Positions 5,493 to 7,037 of a DNA stretch of 7,037 nucleotides are shown piece after piece. The DNA is from Campylobacterota bacterium (GTDB lineage Bacteria > Campylobacterota > Campylobacteria > Campylobacterales > Sulfurovaceae), in the NCBI GenBank assembly GCA_011372825.1, contig DSAK01000153.1, positions 1-7,037 of the forward strand, in the 5' to 3' direction. Numbering within the stretch: position 1 is the first letter of the stretch; every line of letters starts with the position of its first letter. The position numbers were made by a program, and so were the translations under genes. The notes under the pieces were generated by a model. The model worked only from the letters and a program-made list of their open reading frames with translations, made no database searches and was not told the origin of the DNA.

Positions 5493-5936
5493 ATGGGGCT
5501 TAAGCAAGAGATACAAAACAATATAAAAGATGCCATGAGAAACAAAGATAATGCCAAAAGAGACACCTTGCGAAATATCCAAACCATGATTAAACAAATA
5601 GAGGTTGATGAGAGGCGTGAGCTTAGCGATGATGAGATAGTCAAACTCATCTTCAAGTATGCCAAACAAAGAGAAGATGCTAGAGGGCAATTTATGGCAG
5701 CAAATCGCCTTGATTTGGTAGAAAAAGAGGATATGGAGCTTGCCATCATAGAGCCATATCTTCCAAAACAACTCAATGATGATGAACTCAAATCAAAGCT
5801 TCAAGAAATTATCACTTCAGTTGGCGCATCATCGATGCAAGATATAGGCAAGGTTATGGGTGCTGCCAAAAGTGCTTTGGGAAATAGCGCTGATGGTTCA
5901 CGGATAAATGCTATGGCAAAAGAGTTGCTTGGATAA
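5493..5936 (+). CDS. yqeY: GatB/YqeY domain-containing protein
   Basis: This 147-residue cytosolic protein is of the YqeY family, whose members resemble the C-terminal tRNA-binding tail of GatB in the tRNA amidotransferase complex; the function of the stand-alone form is not well defined. Family marks are the helical N-terminus with NIKDAMRNKD (10-19) and RDTLRNIQTMIKQIEVDERREL (23-44, shown in part), the central IIEPYLPKQLNDDEL (85-99), and the C-terminal MQDIGKVMGAAK (115-126) followed by DGSRINAMAKELL. The length is typical. The ATG is preferred over an in-frame TTG seven codons earlier because AGAGAG lies seven bases before the ATG, and the TTG would place that site inside the gene. No glutaminase or Asp/Glu amidotransferase gene is adjacent. 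The symbol is the family name from B. subtilis; orthology is not proven. Confidence 0.93.
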   Translation: MGLKQEIQNNIKDAMRNKDNAKRDTLRNIQTMIKQIEVDERRELSDDEIVKLIFKYAKQREDARGQFMAANRLDLVEKEDMELAIIEPYLPKQLNDDELKSKLQEIITSVGASSMQDIGKVMGAAKSALGNSADGSRINAMAKELLG

Positions 5937-5957
5937 CCAAAAGAGAGATTTTAAATC

Positions 5958-5985
5958 GAGGCTTTAGGCTCTAAAAAGCTTTTTT
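5958..5985 (+). terminator. Possible terminator of the YqeY-family gene
   Basis: GCTTT at 5961-5965 can pair with AAAGC at 5975-5979, extended outward by wobble and A-U pairs and inward by AG/CT across a two-A bulge with loop GCT. A run of six T follows at 5980-5985. It starts about 20 bases after the stop but overlaps the last codons and stop of the convergent phosphoesterase gene. The stem is weak, so termination is uncertain. No separate terminator for the minus-strand gene is seen. Confidence 0.35.
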
Positions 5986-7037
5986 GTCACTTTGGATACT
6001 AAGATATTTTGGCTTAAGATTCAAAAGGGTGATTTCAGGCAATGAGCCAAGTCTCATTGGTGGTCCCCAATATCCAGTTCCTCTATTGACATACACCTGT
6101 ATCTTATCGTTGTGTTTATAGTGTCCAGCTATATAGGGCTGTTGTAATTTTACCAAAAATCTAAATGGGTAGATTTGCCCACCATGAGTATGGCCGCTTA
6201 ACATCAAATCAATATCATGATTTTCTGCCTCTTTGATAAACAAAGGTTGATGGGCAAGGAGTATAGTTGGCAAATCGCTATCACATCCTCTCAGTGCTTT
6301 AGTGATATCTGGCTTATACCGACCAACTCTATAGCCAAAGATATCATGAACTCCAGCTAGATTAAATCCTAAGCCCTCATCGCCTATATAAACTGACTTA
6401 TTGTCCAATACTTTGATACGATTTAGTTCTAAAAGGGCTAATATCTCTTTTGTGTCATGCAAAAACTCATGATTGCCAGTGACAAAAAATGTTCCGTATG
6501 TTGACTCAAGCAAAGAGAGTTCTTGGATTGCATTTTTGGCGTAAATCATTTTGATATCTACCAAATCTCCAGTGATTACAACCAGATCAGGCTTCATGGC
6601 ATTCACTTTTTTAACTATTTTGCGGATAAACTGCTCATCGATAAGCCCACCGATATGGATATCACTTAGTTGTACTATCTTGTACTCTTTTTTTAGTTTT
6701 CGAAGAGTTATATCAGCAGACTCTACAGCAATATCCCTTGCTTCCTGAAGTGATCTACCGATAAAAATCGTAGCCAACGAAATAGCACTCACATCAAGTG
6801 ATTTTCCAAAAAATTCCCTTCTTGATTTTGACCATGGAACTAGCTCGATTGCAACACGGAGCAAATCATAAATTAAAGCGGTACAAAATAGCAAAAATAT
6901 AACCCCAATTGGTATTGAAAACAAAAGATGGGCTATTTTTGGAGCTTCAGGGTAGTATCTAGTGGCTATATAACCCACAACTCCCACAAGGTTTACAATC
7001 AAAAAAAGGGTAAAAACTCTTTTGTATCTCTCTAGAA
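5971..7037 (-). CDS. Membrane-anchored calcineurin-like metallophosphoesterase (YkuE/YaeI type), 5' end cut off
   Basis: The frame is open to the right edge, upstream of a TTG at 7002 that has no ribosome binding site; the upstream codons read ERYKRVFTLFL and lead smoothly into a hydrophobic segment. The gene therefore starts outside the window. Numbered from that TTG, two membrane helices lie at about 1-15 and 24-46, with a third weak hydrophobic stretch near 70-82. The phosphoesterase domain then shows the complete metal-site set: SDIHIG (113-118), GDLVD (145-149), GNHE (176-179), AHQP (250-253) and GHTHGGQ (270-276). NRGTGYWGPP (306-315) near the end is typical of the YkuE/YaeI branch. The active domain probably faces the cytoplasm or is held at the membrane surface. 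Members of this branch include Chlamydia LpxG, a UDP-2,3-diacylglucosamine hydrolase of lipid A synthesis; whether this one shares that substrate is unknown. The catalytic part is intact and nothing suggests decay. Confidence 0.9.
   Translation of the reverse strand, partial: LERYKRVFTLFLIVNLVGVVGYIATRYYPEAPKIAHLLFSIPIGVIFLLFCTALIYDLLRVAIELVPWSKSRREFFGKSLDVSAISLATIFIGRSLQEARDIAVESADITLRKLKKEYKIVQLSDIHIGGLIDEQFIRKIVKKVNAMKPDLVVITGDLVDIKMIYAKNAIQELSLLESTYGTFFVTGNHEFLHDTKEILALLELNRIKVLDNKSVYIGDEGLGFNLAGVHDIFGYRVGRYKPDITKALRGCDSDLPTILLAHQPLFIKEAENHDIDLMLSGHTHGGQIYPFRFLVKLQQPYIAGHYKHNDKIQVYVNRGTGYWGPPMRLGSLPEITLLNLKPKYLSIQSDKKAF

Noticed and set aside
5450..5791. Two overlapping minus-strand frames opposite the YqeY-family gene
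   Set aside because: Both are antisense shadows of a well-recognised gene; their Ser/Leu-rich proteins have no ribosome binding site or domain.
5973..5984. Palindrome AAAAAGCTTTTT
   Set aside because: It has no room for a loop as a hairpin by itself, and it encodes the last codons of the phosphoesterase. Only its T run is used in the weak terminator call.
7000..7002. TTG as the start of the metallophosphoesterase
   Set aside because: The frame continues to the window edge with protein-like sequence (ERYKRVFTLFL), and there is no ribosome binding site before the TTG.
1..7037. Search for a CRISPR array, insertion sequence, toxin-antitoxin pair or defence system
   Set aside because: No regular repeat-spacer pattern, transposase, terminal inverted repeats or toxin/antitoxin-like pair is seen. 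The TPR/cysteine-rich operon lacks any recognisable nuclease or toxin domain.

Overview
The window is AT-rich and looks like ordinary, tightly packed chromosome of a Campylobacterota (epsilonproteobacterial) species, probably one of the free-living sulfur-oxidising lineages such as Sulfurimonas or Sulfuricurvum. This placement is an inference. It rests on the H. pylori-sized PdxA, a PdxJ with the extra segment I recall from Campylobacter, and promoters with a strong TATAAT -10 but no clear -35. I see no transposase, integrase, phage gene, CRISPR array, tRNA or rRNA, and no sign of a new multi-gene system.

Layout, left to right. A partial gene for an unrecognised membrane protein runs in from the left edge (+). 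It is followed by an M48 metalloprotease lipoprotein (+, 448-1251) with its own extended -10 promoter and a strong hairpin terminator. argG (-, 1288-2535) converges on the protease and is divergent from a pdxJ-pdxA operon (+, 2631-4330). pdxJ and pdxA are joined by a TGATG stop/start overlap. After a 90-bp gap with hairpins and an orphan TATAAT comes a two-gene minus-strand operon: a membrane-anchored four-TPR protein (5297-4665) followed by a 74-residue cysteine-rich, probably zinc-binding protein (4645-4421). A 195-bp divergent intergenic region with repeated TTATC/GATAA motifs separates this operon from a GatB/YqeY-family gene (+, 5493-5936). The last gene (-), a membrane-anchored calcineurin-like metallophosphoesterase, is cut by the right edge.

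Only pdxJ and pdxA clearly act together: PdxA makes the amino-ketone phosphate that PdxJ condenses with deoxyxylulose phosphate to form pyridoxine 5'-phosphate. argG serves arginine synthesis. The protease and phosphoesterase point to envelope maintenance. The TPR/cysteine-rich pair is the least understood part. Its intergenic region, where a 9-bp direct repeat falls on a candidate -10 box in each direction, is the most interesting regulatory DNA here.
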